Assembly: GCA_027489835.1 (NCBI GenBank)
Contig: JAIXZF010000154.1
Coordinates: 1 to 12,590, forward strand
Reading direction: 5' to 3'
Length of the DNA: 12,590 nt
From: Hyphomicrobiales bacterium
GTDB lineage: Bacteria; Pseudomonadota; Alphaproteobacteria; Rhizobiales; Beijerinckiaceae
The notes under the pieces: generated by a model
What the model was told of the DNA's origin: nothing
Databases searched by the model: none
The model's input: only the letters and a program-made list of their open reading frames with translations
Part shown: piece by piece, positions 7,056 through 12,590 of the stretch
How positions within the stretch are numbered: the stretch's first letter is position 1
Layout of the letters: each line of letters opens with the position of its first letter
Translations under genes and position numbers: made by a program

Positions 7056-8362
7056 CACGCGGCGCGTGCGACCTCCCAGGCGGCGCGGTCCTCCTCGAGG
7101 CCGATCAGCGCGAGGCCATGGGCGATCGATTCGAACTGGCCGCCGGTGTCGAGCCGGTCGGGGCCGAAGCGGTCGACGAAGAGGCGTCGCACCGCCGGGA
7201 TGTAGGAGGTGCCGCCGGTGAGGAAGACACGGTCGATCGCCGCCAGCGGCAGCTTCTCCCGCGCGAACAGCTCGTCGACCGCAGTTCCGATGCGGGCGAG
7301 GTCGCCGGCGATCCAGCCCTCGAAGTCGGCGACGGTGATGTTTCGCTCGATCGCGATGTCGCCCTTGGCGAAGCTGAAGACGGCTTCGGGACGCGAGGAG
7401 AGCGCGAGCTTGGCCGCCGAAACAGCCCGATAGACCGAAAAGCCCCAGTCGTTCTCGATGACCTCGATGAGCTTGCCGATCAGTTCCGGCCTCAGCGCGA
7501 TCTTCTGCAGCTTCTCGAGTTCGCGCCGGTTGTCGGCGGATTTCAGCATGGCAAGCTGATGCCATCTCGCGAAGTTGGCGTAGTAATGCGCCGGCACCTC
7601 CATGACCTTGCCCATGGAGCGGTACTGGCTGCCCTTGCCGAGCGCCGGCGAGACGACCGCGTTGATGATCCGGTAATCGAAGCTGTCGCCCGCGATGCCA
7701 ACGCCGGCATGGCCAAGGGGGATGGCGCGCAGCGCGCCATTCCGCCGCTCGAAGCGGATGATCGAGAAATCCGACGTGCCGCCGCCGAAATCGCCGACCA
7801 GGATCGTGGCGTCGCCCTGAAGACGCTGGGCGTAGTAGTAGGCGGCACCGACGGGCTCGTAGACATAAGTCGGCCGCGGCATGCCGGCCTTCTCGTAAGC
7901 CGCATCGTAGCGGCGATGCGCCAGGGCCTCATCGGGATTGCCGCCGGCGAAAGCGACCGGGCGACCCGAGACGATGGGGCCGCCCGTGCGCGGGATCTGC
8001 CCGTCCGCATCGTCGAGGAGGATCGAGAAGAACCGCGCGAGGAGGTCCTCGAAGAGGAAGCGCGTCGAGAAGATGCGCGTGTCGCGGAAGACGGCGCTCG
8101 CCACATGGCTCTTGAAGGACTGGATGAAGCGCGTTTCGCCGACGGAGGCGAGGTAGCGCTCGATGGCGGCCGGCCCTGCGCTGGCGTCGACCCTGAGCAG
8201 GCGGTCATCGTCGCGCCGCTCGAAACAGAGCACCGAGCGGTAGACATCCTCCAGCACGCCGCCATTCGGGAAGCGCGCGACCGTCACGCCGCGCTCGCGC
8301 GAGGCGACGGCCACGACGGTGTTGGTGGTGCCGAAATCGACGCCGATGGACAGATCAGACAT
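7055..8362 (-). CDS. YegD-type Hsp70 family protein (actin-like ATPase)
   Basis: Hsp70-family ATPase of the short YegD kind; 435 residues, near the usual 450. Phosphate-1 motif GVDFGTTNT (7-15), connect-type segment YEPVGAAYYYA (168-178), phosphate-2 motif VGDFGGGTSDF (189-199) and adenosine motif VFLTGGTSYIPAV (379-391) are all intact, so ATP binding is expected. The C-terminal substrate-binding domain of DnaK is missing: the protein ends soon after the ATPase fold. It is therefore not the general chaperone DnaK, and no dnaJ or grpE is nearby. The physiological role of this subfamily is poorly known. ATG 8362 (MSDLSIGVDFG) puts the first strand right at the N-terminus, as in relatives; an upstream in-frame ATG at 8401 would add 13 poorly conserved residues. 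Only a weak ribosome binding site is seen. Confidence 0.88.
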   Translation of the reverse strand: MSDLSIGVDFGTTNTVVAVASRERGVTVARFPNGGVLEDVYRSVLCFERRDDDRLLRVDASAGPAAIERYLASVGETRFIQSFKSHVASAVFRDTRIFSTRFLFEDLLARFFSILLDDADGQIPRTGGPIVSGRPVAFAGGNPDEALAHRRYDAAYEKAGMPRPTYVYEPVGAAYYYAQRLQGDATILVGDFGGGTSDFSIIRFERRNGALRAIPLGHAGVGIAGDSFDYRIINAVVSPALGKGSQYRSMGKVMEVPAHYYANFARWHQLAMLKSADNRRELEKLQKIALRPELIGKLIEVIENDWGFSVYRAVSAAKLALSSRPEAVFSFAKGDIAIERNITVADFEGWIAGDLARIGTAVDELFAREKLPLAAIDRVFLTGGTSYIPAVRRLFVDRFGPDRLDTGGQFESIAHGLALIGLEEDRAAWEVARAA

Positions 8363-8478
8363 GGGCGGACCCGAGGACAGAGCCGCCATCCCGCCGGGCA
8401 TGGCCGGCAGGCCTCAAGGGCGGCGGGTGAATGGAACGACGCTGACGGCCGGTCCGGCTACGTGCCGGAACTGGCGAG

Positions 8479-8493
8479 GCCCGGACACCGGGC
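8479..8493 (-). terminator. Small GC hairpin just downstream of tRNA-Pro, possible terminator or processing signal
   Basis: Perfect 6-bp stem GCCCGG/CCGGGC around a 3-base loop, beginning 8 bases past the encoded CCA of the tRNA on the minus strand. No T-run follows, so it is not a classical intrinsic terminator. It could mark the trailer end for processing. Confidence 0.3.
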
Positions 8494-8498
8494 GGTGA

Positions 8499-8578
<80 letters not shown>

Positions 8579-8587
8579 ACGACGGCG

Positions 8588-8616
8588 CTTATAGAGGCGC
8601 GGTCTGGCGGGTGCAA
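8588..8616 (-). promoter_or_regulatory. Sigma-70-type promoter of tRNA-Pro
   Basis: On the minus strand TTGCAC (8616-8611) is followed by a 17-base spacer and TATAAG (8593-8588). Transcription would start near 8581, leaving a leader of only a few bases before the mature tRNA end at 8578. This is the best promoter match in the window, in line with a strongly expressed stable RNA. Confidence 0.75.
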
Positions 8617-8644
8617 CCGCGCAGCGCGGCGGAGGATCGAATTT

Positions 8645-8658
8645 CCGGCCTAGGCCGG
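8645..8658. repeat. 14-bp perfect palindrome after the MerR-type gene
   Basis: CCGGCCTAGGCCGG begins 10 bases past the MerR-type stop on the minus strand. It can fold into a 5-bp hairpin with a CTAG loop, followed on that strand by AAATTC rather than a T-run. It may be a weak transcription-end or processing element separating this gene from the tRNA promoter. Confidence 0.4.
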
Positions 8659-8667
8659 GCCGTGCGA

Positions 8668-9201
8668 TCAGCCCGCGTCGCGCTGCCCCAGCGCCCGCGC
8701 GAGGTCGCTGCGCGCGCTCTGCAACTCAGCCAACGCAATCCGCAGCACGCTCTCGACATCATGGGCGACGCTATCACGTGGGGCTGGAGCCGCCATGGAG
8801 GGGGCGCGGGCAGGCTCGGCCCTTGCATCGGCCCTCGGGGCGGGAGCGGCAGGCGCCATGGCCTCGGCTTCGCCATCGTCATCATCGTGCGGAACGGCGG
8901 ATGGCGCCTGCGGCTGGGGCAGCACCCCTCCCCGCCCGACCGCCTGCACGGCGCGGACGCCCTGCTCCTTAAGGATGCGCTGGACGCCCTTGATGGTGTA
9001 CCCCTGCCCGTAGAGCAGCGCCTTCAGGCCGGTGATGAGGGCAACGTCGTCAGGCCGGTAATAGCGGCGCCCGCCGCCGCGCTTGAGCGGCTTGATCTGG
9101 GTGAAGCGCGTCTCCCAGAACCGCAGCACATGCTGGGGCAGGCCGAGATCCTCTGCGACCTCGCTGATCGTCCGGAAGGCATCGGGGCTCTTGTCCACCA
9201 T
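8668..9201 (-). CDS. MerR-family transcriptional regulator (ihfA-linked type)
   Basis: DNA-binding regulator with an N-terminal winged-helix MerR domain: FRTISEVAEDLGLPQHVLRFWETRF (9-33) holds the helix-turn-helix. GGGRRYYRPDDVALITGLKALLYGQGYTIKGVQRIL (42-77) forms the wing and second helix pair. An Ala/Pro-rich, partly acidic linker (about 90-145) leads to a C-terminal helix (147-172) that may dimerise. There are no cysteines to bind a metal, and the ligand and targets are unknown. The next gene upstream is ihfA, the usual partner in alphaproteobacteria. I chose ATG 9201 (MVDKSPDAFRTISEV), with AGGAG close upstream, as in relatives. A TTG at 9243, overlapping the ihfA stop as TTGA, would add 14 residues and cannot be excluded. 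177 residues. Confidence 0.88.
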   Translation of the reverse strand: MVDKSPDAFRTISEVAEDLGLPQHVLRFWETRFTQIKPLKRGGGRRYYRPDDVALITGLKALLYGQGYTIKGVQRILKEQGVRAVQAVGRGGVLPQPQAPSAVPHDDDDGEAEAMAPAAPAPRADARAEPARAPSMAAPAPRDSVAHDVESVLRIALAELQSARSDLARALGQRDAG

Positions 9202-9239
9202 CCGCTCCTCGGGCTCGGCGCCGGCCGGCGCGACCGCCG

Positions 9240-9554
9240 TCAATCGTCCTCGCCTTCAAACTCCTGGCCGTTCACCCGCGCCTTCATGACGTTGGACGGC
9301 TTGAACACCATCACGAGCCGGGGCTCGATCGGCACCTCGACACCGGTCTTGGGATTGCGGCCGACGCGCAGGCCCTTCTTGCGGACGATGAAGGAGCCGA
9401 AGGAGGACAGCTTCACGTTTTCGCCGCGCAGGATGCAGTCGCTGATCTCGTCCAGGACCGTCTCGACGAGGGCGGCCGATTCGGTGCGCGACAGCCCGAT
9501 CTTCTGATAGACGGCCTCGCTGAGGTCGGCGCGTGTGATCGTCTCGCCTGCCAT
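9240..9554 (-). CDS. ihfA: Integration host factor subunit alpha
   Basis: DNA-bending nucleoid protein that pairs with IHF beta. 104 residues, within the usual range. N-terminal helices ITRADLSEAVYQKIGLSRTESAALV (6-30). The KLSSFGSFIVRKK strand is at 48-60, and the beta-arm tip GRNPKTGVEVPI (65-76) has Pro68 as the intercalating residue. FKPSNVMKARVN (84-95) is the typical end, followed by an acidic tail GQEFEGEDD. The ATG at 9554 has GAGAGG 7 bases upstream; an in-frame start at 9614 would add a non-conserved Arg-rich tail. Alpha rather than beta or HU is supported by MAGETITRADLSEAVY and by the fabH and MerR neighbours. It has its own candidate promoter upstream and is followed closely by the MerR-type gene. 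Confidence 0.95.
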   Translation of the reverse strand: MAGETITRADLSEAVYQKIGLSRTESAALVETVLDEISDCILRGENVKLSSFGSFIVRKKGLRVGRNPKTGVEVPIEPRLVMVFKPSNVMKARVNGQEFEGEDD

Positions 9555-9616
9555 GTCCAAGCCTCTCGGCGATTCCCGACGCCGCCGGGCCGCGCCGCTT
9601 CCGGGAATCTGCACGG

Positions 9617-9636
9617 CCTCATCCTAAAGCATGAGG
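9617..9636. repeat. Inverted repeat over the -10 region of the ihfA promoter
   Basis: CCTCAT (9617-9622) and ATGAGG (9631-9636) form a perfect 6-base inverted repeat around 8 bases. It spans the proposed -10 element of ihfA (9621-9626). It could be an operator or a leader hairpin; its role is inferred only. Confidence 0.4.
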
Positions 9637-9648
9637 CAGCACCGTCAA
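9621..9648 (-). promoter_or_regulatory. Candidate sigma-70 promoter of ihfA
   Basis: On the minus strand TTGACG (9648-9643), a 16-base spacer and TAGGAT (9626-9621) make a reasonable housekeeping promoter, giving a leader of about 60 bases before the ATG at 9554. The rest of the 154-base gap (9555-9708) after fabH shows no other gene. Confidence 0.55.
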
Positions 9649-9655
9649 TTGCTTG
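9645..9655 (+). promoter_or_regulatory. Match to the IHF core site in the ihfA promoter
   Basis: TCAATTGCTTG fits the TCAA-N4-TTR core of the IHF consensus. The two preceding bases (CG) do not fit the WA of the full WATCAANNNNTTR. It overlaps the -35 element of ihfA, so IHF bound here could repress its own gene, as reported for E. coli ihfA. A chance match in a gap this size is possible. Confidence 0.35.
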
Positions 9656-9708
9656 TCAGCGATCGGATTTTCGGCCTTTGGCGACCGCATTCGCGCAGCG
9701 CGCGGGAC

Positions 9709-10686
9709 TCACCAGCGGATCAGCGCCGATCCCCAGGTGAAGCCGCCGCCCATGCCCTCGACCAGCACGAGTTGGCCCCGCTGGATGCGGCCGTCGCCGA
9801 CCGCGGTGGCGAGGGCGAGCGGGATCGAGGCCGCGGAGGTGTTGCCATGGTCCTGCACGGTGTAGACCACGCGCGATTCGGGCACGCCGAGCTTGTGAGC
9901 GGTCGCGTCGATGATGCGCTTGTTGGCCTGGTGAGGCACGAACCAGTCGATGTCCGAACCCTTGAGCCCGGTCGCCGCCAGCGTGTGCTCGACGGTGTCC
10001 GCGAGGTTGACGACGGCATGCTTGAAGACCTCGCGGCCCTCCATGCGCAGATGCCCGACCTTGCCGTTCGAGCCGGGTCCGCCATCGACATAGAGCTTGT
10101 CGCGGTGGCGGCCGTCGGAGCGGATGTGGGTGTGCAGAACGCCGCGGTCGGCGATCGTGCCGGCGCCCGGCTCGGCGGTGATAACGACGGCGGCGGCGCC
10201 GTCGCCGAACAGCACGCAGGTGGCGCGGTCGGTCCAGTCGAGAATGCGCGAGAAGGTCTCGGAGCCGATGACGAGCGCCGAACGGTGCGAGCCCGAGATC
10301 AGGAACTTGTCTGCCGTCGCGAGGGCGAAGACGAAGCCGGAGCAGACCGCCTGCACGTCGAAGGCGGCGCCATGGCTCATCCCGAGCGCCATCTGGATCT
10401 GCGTCGCGGTGGCGGGAAAGGTCAGGTCCGGCGTCGAGGTGGCGCAGACGATGAGGTCGATGTCGTCGGGCGCGAGGCCCGCAGCCTTCAGCGCCTGCCG
10501 GGCTGCCTCGGCGCCGAGCACGGACGTGGTTTCAGCCTCGGAGGCGATGTGGCGGCGCTGGATGCCGCTGCGTTGGCGAATCCATTCGTCGGAGGTGTCG
10601 ACGAGCGACGACATCTCGTCGTTGCCCATGACGCGCGACGGCAGGGACAAGCCACAGCCGCGCACAACTGACCGCAAAACAGACAC
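9709..10686 (-). CDS. fabH: 3-oxoacyl-[acyl-carrier-protein] synthase III (KAS III)
   Basis: Condenses acetyl-CoA (or another acyl-CoA) with malonyl-ACP to start fatty-acid synthesis; cytosolic thiolase-fold homodimer. 325 residues, full length. The triad is visible: Cys115 in VQAVCSGF, His252 in WFVPHQAN and Asn282 in QDHGNTSAAS. Other family landmarks are DTSDEWIRQRSGI (30-42), LFGDGAAAVV (159-168) and the end GMGGGFTWGSALIRW. The start is GTG 10686, the first codon that gives the standard N-terminus before RSVVRGCGLSLP. A GAGGA lies a rather long 11 bases upstream. The start codon sits in a 10-base palindrome GACACGTGTC (10682-10691). The gene starts 21 bases after the plsX stop, so the two are probably co-transcribed. 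Confidence 0.96.
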   Translation of the reverse strand: MSVLRSVVRGCGLSLPSRVMGNDEMSSLVDTSDEWIRQRSGIQRRHIASEAETTSVLGAEAARQALKAAGLAPDDIDLIVCATSTPDLTFPATATQIQMALGMSHGAAFDVQAVCSGFVFALATADKFLISGSHRSALVIGSETFSRILDWTDRATCVLFGDGAAAVVITAEPGAGTIADRGVLHTHIRSDGRHRDKLYVDGGPGSNGKVGHLRMEGREVFKHAVVNLADTVEHTLAATGLKGSDIDWFVPHQANKRIIDATAHKLGVPESRVVYTVQDHGNTSAASIPLALATAVGDGRIQRGQLVLVEGMGGGFTWGSALIRW

Positions 10687-10707
10687 GTGTCGGATCGTCC
10701 TCGATCT

Positions 10708-11766
10708 TCAGGACGCTTCGGCCGGGCTGGCGGCCACGGCGGCCGGAGCGGGGCAGGCGTCGATCATTTCGCGCACCTTCGCAAGCAGCCGGTAACGCGC
10801 CATTTCGTAGCCGAGTTCCACCGCGCTGGCGAAGCCGACCGCATCTGTTCCGCCATGGCTCTTGATGACGACGCCGTCAAGCCCGAGGAACACGCCGCCA
10901 TTGACCTTGCGCGGGTCCATCTTCTCCTTCAGGGCCGCAAAGGCGTCCTTGGCGAGCAGGTAGCCCAGCTTGGACAGGATGGAACGCCCCATGGCGGCGC
11001 GGAGATACTCGGCGATCTGCTTGGCGGTGCCCTCGGCGGTCTTGAGCGCGATGTTGCCGGTGAAGCCTTCGGTGACGACCACGTCGACCGTGCCCTTGCC
11101 CAGATCGTCGCCCTCGACGAAGCCGCGATAGTCGAGGTTGGGCAGGCCCGCCTCGCGCAGCATGCGCCCGGCCTCCTTCACCGCCTCGACTCCCTTGATC
11201 TCCTCGACGCCGACGTTGAGCAGGCCCACGGTCGGCCGGTCGATGTCGAACACGATGCGCGCCATGGCCGCGCCCATGATGGCGAGATCGAACAGGTGCG
11301 CGGCGTCGGCGCCGATCGTCGCGCCCACGTCCAGAACGACGCTCTCGCCCCGGACCGTGGGCCAGATCGCCGCGATCGCCGGGCGCTCGATGCGGGCCAT
11401 CGATTTCAGGCAGAACTTCGACATCGCCATCAGCGCGCCGGTGTTGCCGGCCGAGACGGTCACGTCCGCGGCGCCGGTCTTGGTGGCCTCGATCGACTTC
11501 CACATCGAGGATTTGTAACGGCCGGCACGGAGCGCCTGGCTCGGCTTGTCGTCCATCTTCACCGACACGTCCGTGTGGTGGAAGGTCGTGACCTCTTTCA
11601 GCCGGGGATGCTGGTCGATCAGCGGCACGACCAGCTTCTCGTCCCCGTAGATCACGAAGCGGGTGTCGGGCCTGCGCTCCAGCGCGATAGCCGCGCCGGG
11701 GACGACGATCGACGGCCCGTGGTCCCCGCCCATGGCGTCAAGCGAGATCGTGACGTGCGTCGACAT
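10708..11766 (-). CDS. plsX: Phosphate acyltransferase (acyl-ACP:phosphate transacylase)
   Basis: Makes acyl-phosphate from acyl-ACP and inorganic phosphate, feeding the PlsY step of phosphatidic-acid synthesis; peripheral at the inner membrane. 352 residues, usual length. Seen: N-terminal ISLDAMGGDHGP (7-18), VSAGNTGALM, NVGVEEIKG, VVVTEGFTGNIALKTAEG, and NGGVFLGLDGVVIKSHG. The C-terminal tail APAAVAASPAEAS is low-complexity and not conserved. The start chosen is ATG 11766 (MSTHVTISLDAMGG); ATG 11781 (MTGSGMSTHV) is an alternative 5 codons upstream. The open frame continues upstream to 12105 but shadows the DUF177 gene. A candidate promoter and a hairpin lie in the 154-base leader region. 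fabH follows, linking fatty-acid initiation with phospholipid synthesis. Confidence 0.96.
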   Translation of the reverse strand: MSTHVTISLDAMGGDHGPSIVVPGAAIALERRPDTRFVIYGDEKLVVPLIDQHPRLKEVTTFHHTDVSVKMDDKPSQALRAGRYKSSMWKSIEATKTGAADVTVSAGNTGALMAMSKFCLKSMARIERPAIAAIWPTVRGESVVLDVGATIGADAAHLFDLAIMGAAMARIVFDIDRPTVGLLNVGVEEIKGVEAVKEAGRMLREAGLPNLDYRGFVEGDDLGKGTVDVVVTEGFTGNIALKTAEGTAKQIAEYLRAAMGRSILSKLGYLLAKDAFAALKEKMDPRKVNGGVFLGLDGVVIKSHGGTDAVGFASAVELGYEMARYRLLAKVREMIDACPAPAAVAASPAEAS

Positions 11767-11793
11767 GCCGGAACCTGTCATTTCGACCTGGAA

Positions 11794-11814
11794 GGCGGAA
11801 CCGCGTGTTCCGCC
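11794..11814 (-). repeat. Perfect 8-bp hairpin in the plsX leader
   Basis: GGCGGAAC and GTTCCGCC pair perfectly around a 5-base loop, between the candidate plsX promoter and its start codon. It could act in the RNA (stability or translation control) or on DNA as an operator for a dimeric repressor. No T-run follows on the minus strand (TTCCAGG), so simple termination is unlikely. Confidence 0.55.
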
Positions 11815-11836
11815 AGGAGGACTGCAAGGGAGCCGG

Positions 11837-11864
11837 ACAATACTCCCGGCGGCCCAGACCGCAA
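11837..11864 (-). promoter_or_regulatory. Candidate sigma-70 promoter of plsX
   Basis: On the minus strand TTGCGG (11864-11859), a 16-base spacer and TATTGT (11842-11837). Transcription would begin near 11830, leaving a leader of about 65 bases that contains the hairpin at 11794-11814. The match is moderate; read-through from the upstream DUF177 gene is also possible. Confidence 0.45.
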
Positions 11865-11920
11865 GGCGGCCCCGGTGGTTTCCTGTGCAGCCGGCGTGCG
11901 GTGCGGTCCAGCCATGAGCG

Positions 11921-12511
11921 TCAGTTCGGCTTCTTGAGGGCCGCGAGCGCACCGAAGGGCGAGCCGAAGCCCTCCGGCTCGGCTGGCGGCTCGAACACCG
12001 CGCCGGGCTTGCGCGGATAGGGATCGAGCCCGACCGCGATGGATTCATAGAGCGCCTGACCGAGATCGATGGTGCCGTCGGGCGCGATCGGGTCCGGCAG
12101 CGCATCGGGATCGTTCAGCATCTCGAGGTCGATGGCCGCCATGTCGACCTCCTCGAGATCCTCCCCGTCGGCGGGAAAGCCGGCCGCCTTCGCAGCGGCC
12201 TCGGCCTCCTCGGCCGGCGCATAGACGATCTCCACCGTGTCCGACACGACGCCCTCGACGGGCTCCAGCGTGACCACGCAAGCCTGGGTGACGCACGCCT
12301 CGAACTTGCCGGTGACCCGTACGCGCGCGCCCTCGCGCATCGCCGTGAGCCGCGCCGTGAGCGCGTCCACGCTCAGCACGTCCAGAAGCCGCGCCAGACC
12401 GGCGCGCGCCGCAGCATCGGGCGCGAAATCGACGGTCTGGCCGGAGGCGGGGATCGCCTCGACCTTCACGGGCATCGAGATCGGCAGGGGCTGTTCGGAG
12501 GTCGCGTTCAT
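11921..12511 (-). CDS. DUF177/YceD family protein (23S rRNA accumulation factor family)
   Basis: Family linked to accumulation of 23S rRNA and large-subunit assembly in other bacteria and plastids; the molecular action is not well known. 196 residues. Seen: N-terminal strands (ISMPVKVEAIPASGQTVDF, 11-29), helix ARAGLARLLDVLSVDALTARL, then the family core VRVTGKFEACVTQACVVTLEPV (64-85) with Cys73 and Cys78, and SDTVEIVYAP (90-99). An acidic middle (about 100-145) is followed by DLGQALYESIAVGLDPYPRKPG (149-170), the conserved C-terminal block, and GSPFGALAAL. In gammaproteobacteria this gene is followed by rpmF; here plsX follows directly after 154 bases with no L32 gene. ATG 12511 is used; the ribosome binding site is weak. 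The upstream gene ends 13 bases before it. Confidence 0.9.
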   Translation of the reverse strand: MNATSEQPLPISMPVKVEAIPASGQTVDFAPDAAARAGLARLLDVLSVDALTARLTAMREGARVRVTGKFEACVTQACVVTLEPVEGVVSDTVEIVYAPAEEAEAAAKAAGFPADGEDLEEVDMAAIDLEMLNDPDALPDPIAPDGTIDLGQALYESIAVGLDPYPRKPGAVFEPPAEPEGFGSPFGALAALKKPN

Positions 12512-12524
12512 CGTCTCGGCTCGG

Positions 12525-12590
12525 TCAGGCGGAATCCGCGGCGTTCGCGAACAGGTCGGTCGAGGCCAGCACCTCCTCGAAGCCGAGGGC
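12525..12590 (-). CDS. 3' end of an unidentified gene (21 codons)
   Basis: The minus-strand frame from the window edge is open for 21 codons (ALGFEEVLASTDLFANAADSA) and ends in TGA at 12527-12525, 13 bases before the DUF177 start. In alphaproteobacteria the gene before DUF177 is often a ubiquinol-cytochrome c chaperone family protein, and a short C-terminal tail like this would be compatible. The visible residues alone do not identify it. Confidence 0.4.
   Translation of the reverse strand, partial: ALGFEEVLASTDLFANAADSA

Noticed and set aside
10682..10691. Palindrome GACACGTGTC over the fabH start codon as an operator
   Set aside because: Short, and no partner site or conservation evidence; easily a chance occurrence.
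11767..11920. A hidden rpmF (ribosomal protein L32) gene between the DUF177 gene and plsX
   Set aside because: The gap is only 154 bases and no frame shows the Lys/Arg-rich start and Cys motifs of L32.

Overview
The window is high-GC bacterial DNA, densely packed with genes, and looks like an alphaproteobacterial chromosome, probably Hyphomicrobiales (Rhizobiales) or a near relative. The main reasons are the minus-strand order DUF177/YceD - plsX - fabH - ihfA - MerR-type regulator, which is typical of that class, and the short polysaccharide export protein. The genus cannot be fixed from this sequence alone. No stretch longer than 300 bases lacks a gene. The longest gaps are 171 bases (1353-1523), 154 bases (9555-9708) and 154 bases (11767-11920); each is described below.

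Left part (1-6162): an exopolysaccharide/capsule locus of the Wzy-dependent type. A Wzz/GumC-type chain-length co-polymerase runs leftward off the window edge. Divergent from it, four genes run rightward and are closely spaced: an outer-membrane polysaccharide export lipoprotein, a GT4 glycosyltransferase, a polyprenyl-phosphate hexose-1-phosphate transferase (WbaP/WcaJ type) and an O-antigen ligase/polymerase-like membrane protein. Together they would start a repeat unit on undecaprenyl phosphate, add a sugar, polymerise the units, set chain length and export the chain. A Wzx flippase and further glycosyltransferases are not in the window and presumably lie elsewhere.

Middle (6129-8616): a class I SAM methyltransferase that overlaps the polymerase gene tail to tail, a stand-alone YegD-type Hsp70-family ATPase, and a tRNA-Pro(GGG) gene with a near-consensus promoter. 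All are on the minus strand.

Right part (8668-12590): the conserved minus-strand housekeeping group. Read in transcription order it is: the last 21 codons of an unidentified gene, a DUF177/YceD protein, plsX and fabH (start of phospholipid and fatty-acid synthesis), ihfA (IHF alpha) and a MerR-type regulator. Candidate promoters can be read before plsX and ihfA. The plsX leader holds a perfect 8-bp hairpin, and the ihfA promoter overlaps a match to the IHF core site, suggesting autoregulation.

I found no CRISPR array, insertion sequence, prophage or toxin-antitoxin module, and no clear new defence or mobile system. The observations worth a second look are regulatory (spacer repeats, leader hairpin, IHF site) and concern a few proteins of uncertain role (the methyltransferase and the orphan Hsp70).
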